A stretch of 64,000 bases of DNA from CAIMUS01 sp046347625 (GTDB lineage: Bacteria > Pseudomonadota > Gammaproteobacteria > Competibacterales > Competibacteraceae), in the NCBI GenBank assembly GCA_046347625.1, contig JAXMFU010000003.1, positions 992,001 through 1,056,000 of the forward strand, given 5' to 3'. Below the pieces are notes generated by a model. That model was given only the letters and a program-made list of their open reading frames with translations, did not search any database and was not told where the DNA came from. Shown one piece after another: positions 48,479-57,531 of this stretch (the stretch's first letter is position 1; each line of letters starts with the position of its first letter). A program made the position numbers and the translations under genes.

Positions 48479-49498
48479 ATGAAAAAAGTTTCTCTCGCAG
48501 TACTGGCGGCTTTAGTCGTCTCGACTCCGCTCGCCGCCCAACAAACCCGAGACCCGCTCGATGATCGGTTCTACATCGCGCCTTATGGCAGCTTCATTTT
48601 CGCCGATAAGGATCGGAAGACCGACAACGGCTGGGGAGGGGGGCTTGCCATCGGTAAGCCGCTCAACGAGTACTTGAACCTCGAGTTACGCGGTGACTAC
48701 CAGTATCTCGATAACGACAACGGTCCCGGCGCCGACCATATCACGCAACTGGGTGCCAATGCCCTCTTCTTCTTCCGGCGTGAGGGATTCCAGCCCTATC
48801 TGACGGCTGGAATCGGCGAAATCCGTGACCATTTTTCCAGCTACAACGAAAACGCAAATCCTTATAGTAATCAGCATCACCAGTGGAGCTTCGCGGCCAA
48901 CGGTGGTGTAGGCTTCCTGGTTCCGATCTCCGATTACCTGCTGGTACGTGCCGAAGGTCTCTATCGCTGGGATAAAAATCGAGGCGATATTCGTGACGAA
49001 GACGGCTTTGGCGATTGGATCATAAACGCCGGTCTGCAGATACCGATCGGCGAGAAACCGCGTGCAGCGGTAGCGCCGCCACCCCCGCCGCCGCCTGCGA
49101 CCCGCACGATCGAACTCTCGGCGGATGCGCTCTTCGCCTTTAACAAGGCCGTGCTTTCACCGCAAGGCATAGCGCAGCTCGATAAGTTCCTGCAAGAACT
49201 GCAGGGTGCATCGTTCAGTTCGATTCTGGTGGTCGGCCATACCGATCCATTCGGCACCGATGCCTATAACATGCAATTGTCCCAGCGCCGGGCGGATGCG
49301 GTGATGAATTACATGGTCAGCCGGGGTGTTCCCGCCGACCGCATTCGCGCCGAAGGCCGGGGCGAGAGCCAACTCAAGGTTACGGAGCAAGAATGCGCCG
49401 CTCGCGGCGCCAGGACCAAGCCGCAGTTTATCCAGTGCTACCAGCCGAACCGTCGCGTCGAAGTGACGGTCACCGGTGCTGCTCCTGTTTCACAATAA
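48479..49498 (+). CDS. OmpA-family outer-membrane protein
   Basis: A 339-residue protein with signal peptide (SLAVLAALVVSTPLAA). The first half is an eight-strand OmpA-like barrel (DRFYIAPYGSFIFADKDRKT, LNLELRGDYQYLDNDNG, LVRAEGLYRWDKN). A Pro-rich linker (VAPPPPPPPATRT) leads to the OmpA-like peptidoglycan-binding domain: LSADALFAFNKAVLSPQG, VVGHTDPFGTDAYNMQLSQR and RAEGRGESQLKV with the conserved Asp and Arg for diaminopimelate. It tethers the outer membrane to the wall. A strong terminator follows. Confidence 0.93.
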   Translation: MKKVSLAVLAALVVSTPLAAQQTRDPLDDRFYIAPYGSFIFADKDRKTDNGWGGGLAIGKPLNEYLNLELRGDYQYLDNDNGPGADHITQLGANALFFFRREGFQPYLTAGIGEIRDHFSSYNENANPYSNQHHQWSFAANGGVGFLVPISDYLLVRAEGLYRWDKNRGDIRDEDGFGDWIINAGLQIPIGEKPRAAVAPPPPPPPATRTIELSADALFAFNKAVLSPQGIAQLDKFLQELQGASFSSILVVGHTDPFGTDAYNMQLSQRRADAVMNYMVSRGVPADRIRAEGRGESQLKVTEQECAARGARTKPQFIQCYQPNRRVEVTVTGAAPVSQ

Positions 49499-49517
49499 AA
49501 CGCCTAACACGGGGCAA

Positions 49518-49557
49518 CGGGGCAACAAGGCATAGCCTTGTTGCCCCGCTTGCTTTT
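49518..49557 (+). terminator. Strong intrinsic terminator
   Basis: CGGGGCAACAAGGC (49518-49531), loop ATA, GCCTTGTTGCCCCG (49535-49548): a perfect 14-bp stem followed by CTTGCTTTT. It lies 20 bases after the ompA-like stop and between convergent genes, so it may work for both directions. Confidence 0.88.
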
Positions 49558-49585
49558 GGTCAGTGACCGGCGTCATTCCCCACTG

Positions 49586-51319
49586 TCAGCCTTCCAGATA
49601 CGAGCGCAATTCCCCCGAACGGTTGAGTTTACGCAGTTTATTGAGGGCTTTGCTCTCGATCTGCCGAATCCGCTCACGGGAGACGGCGAATTCCTTGCTG
49701 ATCTCTTCCAGGGTATGCTCGGTGCTGGTGCCGATCCCAAAGCGCAGGCTTAACACCTGGGCTTCGCGTGGCGTCAAGGTCTCCAGCAGATCCTGGATTC
49801 CCTTTTCCAATTCGGCGTCCATCGCCCGCTCGACCGGCATGGGCCGTTGCTTGTCCTCGATAAAATCACCGAGGTGGGCATCTTCGTCGTCTCCGACCGG
49901 CATATCCATGGAAACCGGCGGTCTGGCGACATTCAGCAGTTCCGCCAGTGCTTCGGCCGACATTTCCGCTTGCTCCGCCAGTTCTTCCGGTAGCGCTTCA
50001 CGTCCCTGTTCCTGCAGAATGTGCTGGGATACCCGGCGCAGCTTATTGATTTTCTCAGTGGCATGCACTGGAATCCGGATCAGACGCGCCCGATCGTCAA
50101 TGGCGCGGGTAATCGCCTGGCGGATCCACCAATGGGCATAAGTGGAAAACTTAAAGCCCAGCCGATAATCGAACTTGTCCACCGCTCGCATCAAGCCGAT
50201 ATTTCCCTCTTGAATCAGGTCGGCCAGCGGTAAACCCCGATTGGCGTATTTTTTAGCCACGTGTACCACCAGGCGCAGATTGGCTTCGATTAAATACTGC
50301 CGGGCGCGCCTTACCAAGGCCATTGCGCTTCCCATGCGCCGGTTGACGTCGCGCAGTTCCGCCAGCGGTAGACCCGCTCTGTCTTCCAGCCGCCGAAATT
50401 CCTCCTGCACTTGCTGCAGCGCCCGATAAGCCTCGTGTTTGGCCGGGTCAGCCGCGATATCTGCCAGCAGCGACTCCAGCCAGGCCAGGGCGCACCGCTT
50501 ACCTTTGAAGTAGCTGAGTAACTGCCGTCGCGACATACCCAACTGAGCGCTACAAATATCCTGGATGGTCCGCTCATACGCTTGCAGTTGCCTGCCAAGC
50601 TCCCGCGCGGGCTCGGAAAGTCCCTCGATACGCTCCGGCAACAGCGCAATACTCAGCAGGTGCCGGCTCAGCTGCTGACGTAACTGTGCCGCTTCCGGGC
50701 TGGCCAGGCCGAACCGTTCACCGTGTTGCAGCCACTGCTGATACAGTTCACGCAAGGCAACCACCTGTTGTTCGAAAACCGATAACGCCGGGTCCGATCC
50801 GGGTTCTTCGGCGGCGTCTGCGGTGCCGGCCGCCGGGTTTGCCGTGCCGGCGACGAGCACCGCCGTCACCGGCAGCACACCGCTTATCACTTGCTCGAAT
50901 AAATGCAGTCCGGCGGCAACGCTGGCCGGGCAGCTTGCCATCGCTTCCAGATTCTGGCGTAACCCGGTCTCGATCCGCCGCGCCAGCATGACCTCATCCT
51001 GGCGATTGAGCAAACGATGGGTTCCCATCTCCCGAATATACAGGCTCAATGGCTCACGGGTCCGGTCGGTCCCTAATAGCGAAGCCCGAGCGACATCGGT
51101 CGCTTTCAGGTCGTTTTCCAGCAATTCTGAGTCATTCCGGGCGGCTATCGGTTGCAGGCTGTCCAAACTCAGTTCGTCAAGAATATTGAACTCCGTCTCG
51201 ATAGCGACGATGCTGCGAATGTCTTCAGCCGACCCGAGATTTTCGGGCGCAGTAAAACCCTGCCCTTCGTCCTGGTAGACGAATTCTTCAAGATCGGAAT
51301 AGGTTTTTTCTAAATACAT
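49586..51319 (-). CDS. RpoD-like sigma-70 factor (atypical)
   Basis: A 577-residue group 1/2 sigma factor. Region 1.2 (PLSLYIREMGTHRLLNRQDE), 2.1-2.4 (NLRLVVHVAKKYANRGLPLA, FKFSTYAHWWIRQAITRAID), 3 (LRRVSQHILQEQGREALPEE) and 4.2 (TLEEISKEFAVSRERIRQIE) are all intact. A non-conserved insert of ~200 residues between 1.2 and 2 is as in RpoD. Region 1.1 is missing or replaced by an acidic 80-residue head (SDLEEFVYQDEGQG), and region 2.4 differs from E. coli RpoD at several sites (DDRARLIRIPVHATEKI). No dnaG or rpsU adjoins. It may be a second RpoD-type factor beside the housekeeping one. Confidence 0.85.
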   Translation of the reverse strand: MYLEKTYSDLEEFVYQDEGQGFTAPENLGSAEDIRSIVAIETEFNILDELSLDSLQPIAARNDSELLENDLKATDVARASLLGTDRTREPLSLYIREMGTHRLLNRQDEVMLARRIETGLRQNLEAMASCPASVAAGLHLFEQVISGVLPVTAVLVAGTANPAAGTADAAEEPGSDPALSVFEQQVVALRELYQQWLQHGERFGLASPEAAQLRQQLSRHLLSIALLPERIEGLSEPARELGRQLQAYERTIQDICSAQLGMSRRQLLSYFKGKRCALAWLESLLADIAADPAKHEAYRALQQVQEEFRRLEDRAGLPLAELRDVNRRMGSAMALVRRARQYLIEANLRLVVHVAKKYANRGLPLADLIQEGNIGLMRAVDKFDYRLGFKFSTYAHWWIRQAITRAIDDRARLIRIPVHATEKINKLRRVSQHILQEQGREALPEELAEQAEMSAEALAELLNVARPPVSMDMPVGDDEDAHLGDFIEDKQRPMPVERAMDAELEKGIQDLLETLTPREAQVLSLRFGIGTSTEHTLEEISKEFAVSRERIRQIESKALNKLRKLNRSGELRSYLEG

Positions 51320-51743
51320 GGCGGTCTACAAATTAAAGGATACATCGTTTCCTGGCTAAGGCTGTTTCCAGACTGGCAACTCAATTCGCCCTAAGCGATT
51401 CAATGGCTCCCGTGCCCACTGCGGACAACGACAGAGGCCAACCGCTCCGCCAGCCGGGCCGGCCTGGAGAAGGCTGATAAAAACCAAGGAAAATCAAGGA
51501 AAATCAAGTGAAGACAAACTGACCGAAGTTCAATCAAGTCGTTTTCTTTGACTGCACCGGCAAGGCTAAGTTTCCAGGTTGCCGTCACCCTGGTTTGCCG
51601 AAGCGGCGGTTTGGCGCTGTCGGCAGCCGGCCCCGGCGCACGGGTCAGGCCGCTACCAGGTGCTTTCCTGCCGATGCCTGGACAAAAAGAATTAGACATG
51701 ATTAAGTGCAAAACATTGCCAACATCAGTCATCGGAATCTGCC
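51320..51743. other. Divergent intergenic region of sigma factor and phosphoribosyltransferase
   Basis: About 420 bases that must hold promoters for both flanking genes. A short direct repeat, GGAAAATCAA twice in a row at about 51488-51507, is the only structure I see. Open frames here show no recognisable protein. Confidence 0.45.
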
Positions 51744-52373
51744 ATGCGTTTTAAAGATCGAAGCGAAGCGGGGAAGCAATTGGCTGTTGCCCTGGAGAAG
51801 TACTGCGCTCAACCGGCTGTTGTTTACGGCCTGCCGCGCGGCGGTGTGGTGTTAGCGGTTGAGATTGCGCAGGCTTTACACTTACCCTTGGATTTGATCA
51901 TCCCGCGCAAGATCGGCCATCCTTACAATCCAGAGTATGCGATTGGTGCCGTGAGCGAGGACGGTGAACCGGTCTACAATGAGTGGGAAATCGCCCGTGT
52001 CGATCGCCATTGGCTGGAAAATCAGGTCGACAGCGAGCGGCGGGAAGCGCGGCGAAGGCGCGAGCAGTATCTACAGGGGCGGAAGCCGCTCGCCGTTACC
52101 GGCAAGACCGCTATTCTGGTCGACGATGGAATTGCCACCGGGCTGACCATGCTGGCGGCGATTCGCGACATTAAAAAACGCCGGCCCAGTCGGATCGTGG
52201 TGGCTATTCCGGTGGCTCCGGAAGATACGGTGGAGCGGCTACTACAGCAGGCGGACGAAGTCGTCGGTCTAGACATTACCCCGCATTATTTAGGTGCGGT
52301 GGGCGCTTACTATGATCATTTCTCTCAGGTCAGCGACGCTGAAGTGATCCGTCTGATGCAACAAGCGTCCTGA
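51744..52373 (+). CDS. Phosphoribosyltransferase-fold protein
   Basis: A 209-residue type I PRTase. The PRPP-binding motif is AILVDDGIATGLTMLAAI and the N-terminal hood contains VVYGLPRGGVVLAVEIAQAL, and DLIIPRKIGHPYNPEYAIGA follows. This is the stand-alone group similar to the PRTase half of erythromycin esterase-linked proteins, with unknown nucleobase. The start at 51744 (MRFKDRSEAGKQLAVALEKY) fits the family length. Confidence 0.88.
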   Translation: MRFKDRSEAGKQLAVALEKYCAQPAVVYGLPRGGVVLAVEIAQALHLPLDLIIPRKIGHPYNPEYAIGAVSEDGEPVYNEWEIARVDRHWLENQVDSERREARRRREQYLQGRKPLAVTGKTAILVDDGIATGLTMLAAIRDIKKRRPSRIVVAIPVAPEDTVERLLQQADEVVGLDITPHYLGAVGAYYDHFSQVSDAEVIRLMQQAS

Positions 52374-52473
52374 AAATTAGCGTGGGTACAGCCGCATACG
52401 CGCCAGGTTAAGTTAGGAGCAGGATGGGCAAAGCACAGCGTGCCCATCAACCCGAACCAGTGGATAGGATGAC

Positions 52474-53037
52474 TTATGCCCGATGTCGGCTTTCCCCGCG
52501 CACAATGCCACCGGCAATCAGATGCGCCGTCCGCAAAGGTTCCGGCAAGGCACTGTTGACCGCCAGGCGCTCGATCAGAGATTCGGTTTCGGCCAGTGTG
52601 ATTCCGGCGCGCTGGACGAATAAGCCGGCGGCGGCTTCCATCGGTCCCAGTCGTTCGAGCAATGCCCATTTACGGCGTCCACCGCGGACTTGAATCAAGA
52701 GTGCGCGACGGATGGCGGCCATATCGGGTTGTCGCCGGGCGACGGCAATGACGGGAATGCCGAGCCACTGGTGCAACATCCTCATATCGATCACGTTGAA
52801 ACCTGCCATGGCGATCCCCTGTAACAGGACAGCCTGCAACTGGGGCCTGAATCGCGAAGTGCTGACCATTCCGGCCAGCACCCGCGTGGCATTGATGCCG
52901 TCGCGACGGACCTTGGCGCTCAATACCCCTTCCAGCCGCAGTTGGCAGAAAACCGCCCCTACGACCAGCACATCGCCCCGATGGTCGGGGCTGAAAGGGG
53001 CATCGTCGAATCCGACGACATGAGAGAACTCAGCCAC
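52474..53037 (-). CDS. DUF99 protein (endonuclease dU/V-like)
   Basis: A 187-residue DUF99 protein: SHVVGFDDAPFSPDHRGDVL is the family hallmark, followed by DGINATRVLAGMVSTSRFRP and AMAGFNVIDMRMLHQWLGIP. Archaeal members have been described as endonucleases acting on deaminated bases (dU). The FDDAPF acidic pair would be the metal site. It starts 15 bases after a heptamer array that follows the DUF4139 gene on the same strand; the spacing implies one operon. Confidence 0.85.
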   Translation of the reverse strand: MAEFSHVVGFDDAPFSPDHRGDVLVVGAVFCQLRLEGVLSAKVRRDGINATRVLAGMVSTSRFRPQLQAVLLQGIAMAGFNVIDMRMLHQWLGIPVIAVARRQPDMAAIRRALLIQVRGGRRKWALLERLGPMEAAAGLFVQRAGITLAETESLIERLAVNSALPEPLRTAHLIAGGIVRGESRHRA

Positions 53038-53052
53038 TCACCGCATCCAAAC

Positions 53053-53087
53053 TTACCCCTTACCCCTTACCCCTTACCTCTTACCCC
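53053..53087. repeat. Heptanucleotide tandem array, 5 x TTACCCC (one variant)
   Basis: Five consecutive heptamers: TTACCCC three times, TTACCTC, TTACCCC. On the gene strand they read GGGGTAA and begin right at the stop of the DUF4139 gene, ending 15 bases before the DUF99 start. The arrangement matches the GGCGTAA array at 20749-20825. Confidence 0.9.
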
Positions 53088-54475
53088 TACCGCATCCAGA
53101 CCTTATAGCTCAACACGGTTTTGCCCTTGGCCGGCACTCCCACGGTCCAGCGGGCAGTACTCGCGCTTTGCTGTTCGTGAGGCAGGCTTTCCTCGGTGAC
53201 TTTCCATTCGCCGGGGAAATGAGCCAGCACTTGAACCTGCACCGGTTCCGTTTTGGCATTGAACACCTCCACTTCCCAACTGGACTCGCGCTCTTCGCCA
53301 TAGAGCTTGCGAAAACCGGTCTGGCGGCGGGTGGCGGTGATATCGAAGGCATTACCGACTTGCAGTTCCAGTTCCCTGCCCTCGGGGGTATGCTCGATGC
53401 TTTGTTCGCCAATAAACTGAGTGGCTCCGGTGCGGTCGCGCTGATAGAAACGCATCACACCGGCGGGCAATGGCTCTCCCAAGGCGGGTCGTTCGTTCTT
53501 GAAGCGCAGGTACACCTGGGCGTTCAGTTCCTGCTTGTCGGCCCGAAAAGTGCCATAGGCGCCGTCGGCGTCGATGCGGTACTCCCGCTGTACCGGTATC
53601 CCTTCGGCCTGCAACAGCAATACCTGTTTGGTTTGCTGATCGGCGATGGTGGTAGGTCGGGCCAGGGTGTAGAGGTGGTATTCGAACAATTCTTCCCGCT
53701 CCATGGGTGCCGCCGCCGGGGCCATCATGGCGGCACGGTCGGCAGGCTCCAGTTTCGGCGCCCTTACCTGGTTGACCTCGCCGGCCAGCAGCTGTAACCG
53801 GGCATCGCGGTAAGTCGCTCCACTGGTATTGTGCAGTGTCACCCAGGCGGTCAGATCCATCTTATCTTCCGCCAGGGTCGCGACATAATCGGCTTCCCAG
53901 GACAAGCCCTGGGTCAGATAGGCCAGTTCGAGCCGGCGCTCGGCGTCGTCCGGGTTGTCGATCGACATGGTCAGGGTCGGTCGGTCGCGCAGATTGGCCG
54001 GCACATCGTCGAACACAAAGCGCCAGGGCGTATGCGGCCCGCCGGTCTCGATGCGGTTACTGAAGCGGAATACCACCTGATTTTCGGCCACACTCAGCAG
54101 GGTGGCCCGCTCGTATTTTTCTTCACCCGTCTGCGGGTGGACCCGCACCAGGCCGATATCCCGACCCACATATTTTTCCAACAGCTTTTGGGGCGACAGC
54201 AGATCGAAGTCGAAATTCTGCTCCAGCACCTGAAGGTCACCGTACAAGCGTGCGGTTTCCGGACGCATCCGCGCGCTGACATCGGCGAAAGCCAGTTTCG
54301 ACCGCCCCTTGGGAAGCTGTAATTTACGGCTGTCCCGCACCAGGGCCAGATCATTGTTATAGACGGTCAGCGCCAGACCGGTCTGGTCGGCGGCAGTACT
54401 TTTCATTTCACTGGGAAGGTCAGCCATAACGCTCCACGGAATAAGACATAGCCATAAAGCCGGTAACCACTTCAT
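53087..54475 (-). CDS. DUF4139-domain protein, exported
   Basis: The ATG at 54475 gives a signal peptide (WLPALWLCLIPWSVMA) and a 462-residue product; the open frame goes back to 54550. The DUF4139 layout is visible: LALTVYNNDLALVRDSRKLQ, RYLTQ-like LAYLTQGLSWEADYVATLAE, and C-terminal WEVEVFNAKTEPVQVQVLAH with KGKTVLSYKVWMR. The family is of unknown function, probably periplasmic and beta-sandwich rich. It stands first in a likely operon with the DUF99 gene. Confidence 0.85.
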   Translation of the reverse strand: MKWLPALWLCLIPWSVMADLPSEMKSTAADQTGLALTVYNNDLALVRDSRKLQLPKGRSKLAFADVSARMRPETARLYGDLQVLEQNFDFDLLSPQKLLEKYVGRDIGLVRVHPQTGEEKYERATLLSVAENQVVFRFSNRIETGGPHTPWRFVFDDVPANLRDRPTLTMSIDNPDDAERRLELAYLTQGLSWEADYVATLAEDKMDLTAWVTLHNTSGATYRDARLQLLAGEVNQVRAPKLEPADRAAMMAPAAAPMEREELFEYHLYTLARPTTIADQQTKQVLLLQAEGIPVQREYRIDADGAYGTFRADKQELNAQVYLRFKNERPALGEPLPAGVMRFYQRDRTGATQFIGEQSIEHTPEGRELELQVGNAFDITATRRQTGFRKLYGEERESSWEVEVFNAKTEPVQVQVLAHFPGEWKVTEESLPHEQQSASTARWTVGVPAKGKTVLSYKVWMR

Positions 54476-54602
54476 AATGGAATAGTCCTGTTTTGAGAAA
54501 AACTGTATCGGGGACACTCTAAATTGAACCGGAATTGAACCGGAGCTCATGCCCCGACAGTTGCATCGGTTATTTCTCTTTCCCCTTTAAGGAATCGATC
54601 CA

Positions 54603-55580
54603 ATGAGCAAAGCCATCCGCATTCAGGCTTACGGTGGTCCCGAAGTCCTTCGTCTGGAAGAGGTCGCTATTGGCGACCCCGGTCCGCAGGAAGTTCGCAT
54701 CCGCCACAGCGCCATCGGCCTGAACTTTATCGATGTCTATCATCGCACCGGACTGTATCCGCTGCCATCCCTGCCCAGCGGACTGGGTCTTGAAGCCGCC
54801 GGGGTGGTGGAGGCGGTGGGGGGCGCCGTCACCGACCTTAAAGTGGGCGACCGGGTGGCTTATGCCTCACCGCCACCGGGCGCTTATGCCGAAGTACGGT
54901 TGATGCCGGCGGATCGGATCGTGGTTCTGCCCGAGGCTGTTACCGATCATACGGCGGCGGCGATGATGTTGAAAGGACTGACCGCGCATTATCTGTTGCG
55001 GCGGACCTATCGGGTACAGGCCGGCGATGCAATTCTGGTCCATGCCGCCGCCGGTGGAGTCGGCCTGATCTTATGCCAGTGGGCGCACCACCTGGGCGCT
55101 ACGGTCATCGGTACCGTGGGCAGCGCTGCCAAGGCCGAAATCGCCCAGGCGCATGGCTGTCATCATGTCATTGACTATACACGGGAAAACTTCGTACAGC
55201 GGGTAAAAGCGATTACGGCGGGCCAGGGCGTGGCGGTGGTCTACGACGCCGTCGGCAAGGCGGTGTTCATGGATTCGCTGGATTGCCTGCGCCCACTGGG
55301 GATGATGGTTACGTTCGGCAATGCCTCCGGCACGGTGCCGCCGGTCGAACCTGGCGTGTTGTCCGCCAAGGGATCGCTGTTTCTGACCCGGCCCAGTCTG
55401 ATGCACTATACGGCCAAACGGAAAGACCTGGTGGCGGGCGCGGCTGAGTTGTTCGAAGCTGTGGCCCACGGTGTGGTGAGAATCGAAATTCACCAGACCT
55501 ATCCCCTGGCGGATACCGCCCAGGCGCACCGCGATCTGGAAGCCCGCAAGACCACCGGGTCGACGTTGCTGTTGCCGTAA
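54603..55580 (+). CDS. NADPH:quinone oxidoreductase
   Basis: A 325-residue zeta-crystallin-type medium-chain reductase without zinc ligands. The opening KAIRIQAYGGPEVLRLEEVA, the NADPH loop VHAAAGGVGLILCQWAHHLG and VVYDAVGKAVFMDSLDCLRP followed by LGMMVTFGNASG identify the QorA group. It carries out one- or two-electron quinone reduction with NADPH in the cytosol. GGAATC precedes the start; the gene diverges from the DUF4139 operon. Confidence 0.93.
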   Translation: MSKAIRIQAYGGPEVLRLEEVAIGDPGPQEVRIRHSAIGLNFIDVYHRTGLYPLPSLPSGLGLEAAGVVEAVGGAVTDLKVGDRVAYASPPPGAYAEVRLMPADRIVVLPEAVTDHTAAAMMLKGLTAHYLLRRTYRVQAGDAILVHAAAGGVGLILCQWAHHLGATVIGTVGSAAKAEIAQAHGCHHVIDYTRENFVQRVKAITAGQGVAVVYDAVGKAVFMDSLDCLRPLGMMVTFGNASGTVPPVEPGVLSAKGSLFLTRPSLMHYTAKRKDLVAGAAELFEAVAHGVVRIEIHQTYPLADTAQAHRDLEARKTTGSTLLLP

Positions 55581-55612
55581 GGTCGGAGGTTGCCGGAAAC
55601 GCGCCGCAAGCG

Positions 55613-55752
55613 GCGCTTATTCCGGCCTACGGCTCACGCTACCGAATCCCAGTCTCGTAGGCCGGAATAAGGCCACAACGCCAACCATTTCCGGCATCCC
55701 TGCGAGCGCCGGAAATGCTCCGTTTACCGCTACGCTTATTCCGGCCTACGGC
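55613..55752. repeat. REP/BIME-type palindromic repeats
   Basis: Near-identical TTATTCCGGCCTACGGCTCA occurs at about 55617-55636 and 55736-55755, with an inverted partner CGTAGGCCGGAATAAGG around 55656-55672. The pieces can fold into hairpins. They fill the space between the convergent qor and deacetylase genes and overlap the last codons of the latter. Confidence 0.7.
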
Positions 55753-56703
55753 TCAAGCGGCGGCCGAGGCCAGCGCCGGCGCATCCAGCAAGGCTTTGAC
55801 GTGTACCGCCACGCTGGCCGCCAAAGCCGACAGACTATAGCCGCCTTCGAGGGTCGATATCACCCGCCCTTGGCAGCATTCCGCCGCAATGTCCAGGATT
55901 TCCCGGGTCAGCCAGGCGTAGTCGTCTTCAGTGAAATTGAGTTGTGCCAGCGGATCCAGGCGATGGGCGTCGAATCCCGCCGAGATGAAAATGAAATCGG
56001 GGCGGAAGGTGCGTAAGGCCGGCGCCATCAGGCTGGCCCAGCCATGGCGGATTTCCTCGGAACCGCTGTAAGGCGGCAGCGGTAGGTTGACGATATTTCC
56101 CACGCCTCGTTCGCTGCTCCGTCCGGTACCGGGATAAAGCGGCGATTGATGGCTGGAAAGGTACATATATTCCGGCTGATGCTCGAAGACGGCCTGAGTG
56201 CCATTGCCGTGATGGACATCGAAATCGATAATCGCCACCCGACCCAGGCCGTAAACCTGACGGGCATGGGCGGCGCCCACGGCCACATTATTGAAGACAC
56301 AAAAACCCATCGCCCGACCGGGTTCGGCATGATGGCCCGGCGGCCGTACCGCGCAGAAAGCATTGTTCGCTTCCCCGGCCATGATCGCATCCACCGCCGC
56401 ACAGATGGCGCCGGCGGCGCGCAGGGCGGCTTTACCGGAACTGGGACACAAAGCCGTATCGCCATCCAGGGCGCGTAACCCGTCTTTGGGCACCGAAGCC
56501 ATGATGCGGTCGATATAGCGCTGAGGGTGTATCCGGGTCAACTGTTCGGAGGTCGCCGCCGGTGCCTCCCGCCATTGCAGTGCGGCAAAGGCCGGTTGCT
56601 TGAGCGCCCCATAAATGGCTACCAGCCGGTCGGGACATTCCGGATGGCCGTATCCCATATCATGTTCCAAGCAAACCGGATGGTTATACACTAGGGTGGT
56701 CAT
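55753..56703 (-). CDS. Histone-deacetylase-like (AcuC/HDAC) deacetylase
   Basis: A 316-residue class II HDAC fold. Zinc and catalytic residues are present: RPPGHHAEPGRAMGFCVFNN, AIIDFDVHHGNGTQAVFEHQ and FISAGFDAHRLDPLAQLNFT. The N-terminal HDMGYGHPECPDRLVAIYGA is standard. Bacterial members remove acetyl or acyl groups from polyamines or small molecules, or from lysines. It starts close after the CBS-protein gene (24 bases), so an operon is likely. Confidence 0.93.
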   Translation of the reverse strand: MTTLVYNHPVCLEHDMGYGHPECPDRLVAIYGALKQPAFAALQWREAPAATSEQLTRIHPQRYIDRIMASVPKDGLRALDGDTALCPSSGKAALRAAGAICAAVDAIMAGEANNAFCAVRPPGHHAEPGRAMGFCVFNNVAVGAAHARQVYGLGRVAIIDFDVHHGNGTQAVFEHQPEYMYLSSHQSPLYPGTGRSSERGVGNIVNLPLPPYSGSEEIRHGWASLMAPALRTFRPDFIFISAGFDAHRLDPLAQLNFTEDDYAWLTREILDIAAECCQGRVISTLEGGYSLSALAASVAVHVKALLDAPALASAAA

Positions 56704-56727
56704 GGAAATCTCCTTTGGTGGTTCGTT

Positions 56728-57153
56728 TCAAGCTTCGGTGGTGCGACGCAGGGCCTTGAGTACGTCTTCACGGGAAATAATTCCGACCAGACGACCTTTC
56801 TCCACCACTGGAAAGCTCTTGGTTTGCATTTCGACCAGTTCCTGTAGCAACCGGCTGAGCGGCATCTCCGGGGAGATGGTCACGGGATTGAGTGTCATTA
56901 CAGAGCTGGCAGGCCGGTCCATGATCAGGCTGTAACGGGGCACCAGCGAATCGGGCGTGAAAATAAACGCCTTGAGCAGGTCATACTTAGTGACCATGCC
57001 GACCAATCGCCCTTCTTTATCCAGCACCGGAATACCGTTGAAGTCGTGGGTTTCAAAAATTTTTTCCAGTTCCCGCAGCGGGGTATCCGGGGTAATGACC
57101 AGGGGCGAAGGCGTCATCGCATCCTTTGCCGTCAATTTTAAAAACTCGTACAT
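56728..57153 (-). CDS. Twin CBS-domain protein
   Basis: A 141-residue pair of CBS domains: DAMTPSPLVITPDTPLRELE with GIPVLDKEGRLVGMVTKYDL and VMTLNPVTISPEMPLSRLLQ with FPVVEKGRLVGIISREDVL. Such pairs bind adenine nucleotides. The ATG at 57153 (MYEFLKLTAKDAMTP) fits best; the longer frame to 57186 adds 11 residues. It precedes the deacetylase gene on the same strand. Confidence 0.92.
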   Translation of the reverse strand: MYEFLKLTAKDAMTPSPLVITPDTPLRELEKIFETHDFNGIPVLDKEGRLVGMVTKYDLLKAFIFTPDSLVPRYSLIMDRPASSVMTLNPVTISPEMPLSRLLQELVEMQTKSFPVVEKGRLVGIISREDVLKALRRTTEA

Positions 57154-57531
57154 AGTGGATTCTCGAAGGCCACAGATTTTAGTCAATATACTCTGTGGCA
57201 GCGGCTTTGCCCAGATAGCGTTATCGTAGTTTGACAGGGGGCATAGTGAGCTTGTCCCTTGGGAGCGCCGGCGTTCCCAGGAACGGGCAGAGTTACCTCA
57301 CATTTATTGTATCCTGCCACTTTCGGTTATTGGCCAGCGGAATCCATCCTCTGCTAAGATTCCAACGATTGCCGGTCGGACAGGAGGATGATGGCTCACT
57401 AGCCGTACCGGCGATCGTTACAGGCCGGCCAGCCTCTTTGTGAACCCGCGGTGTCCGACAGCGAATACCTGGGTGTGGTACGGCGAGGATGGCCGGGAAT
57501 CCAGGTCACTTTCAATCAAGAGGACGACATC
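57154..57531. other. Divergent intergenic region
   Basis: About 378 bases between the CBS gene and the SYLF lipoprotein gene. It holds GGGAGCGCCGGCGTTCCCAG near 57261, a common interspersed palindrome, and weak reading frames. No distinct promoter stands out. Confidence 0.4.
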
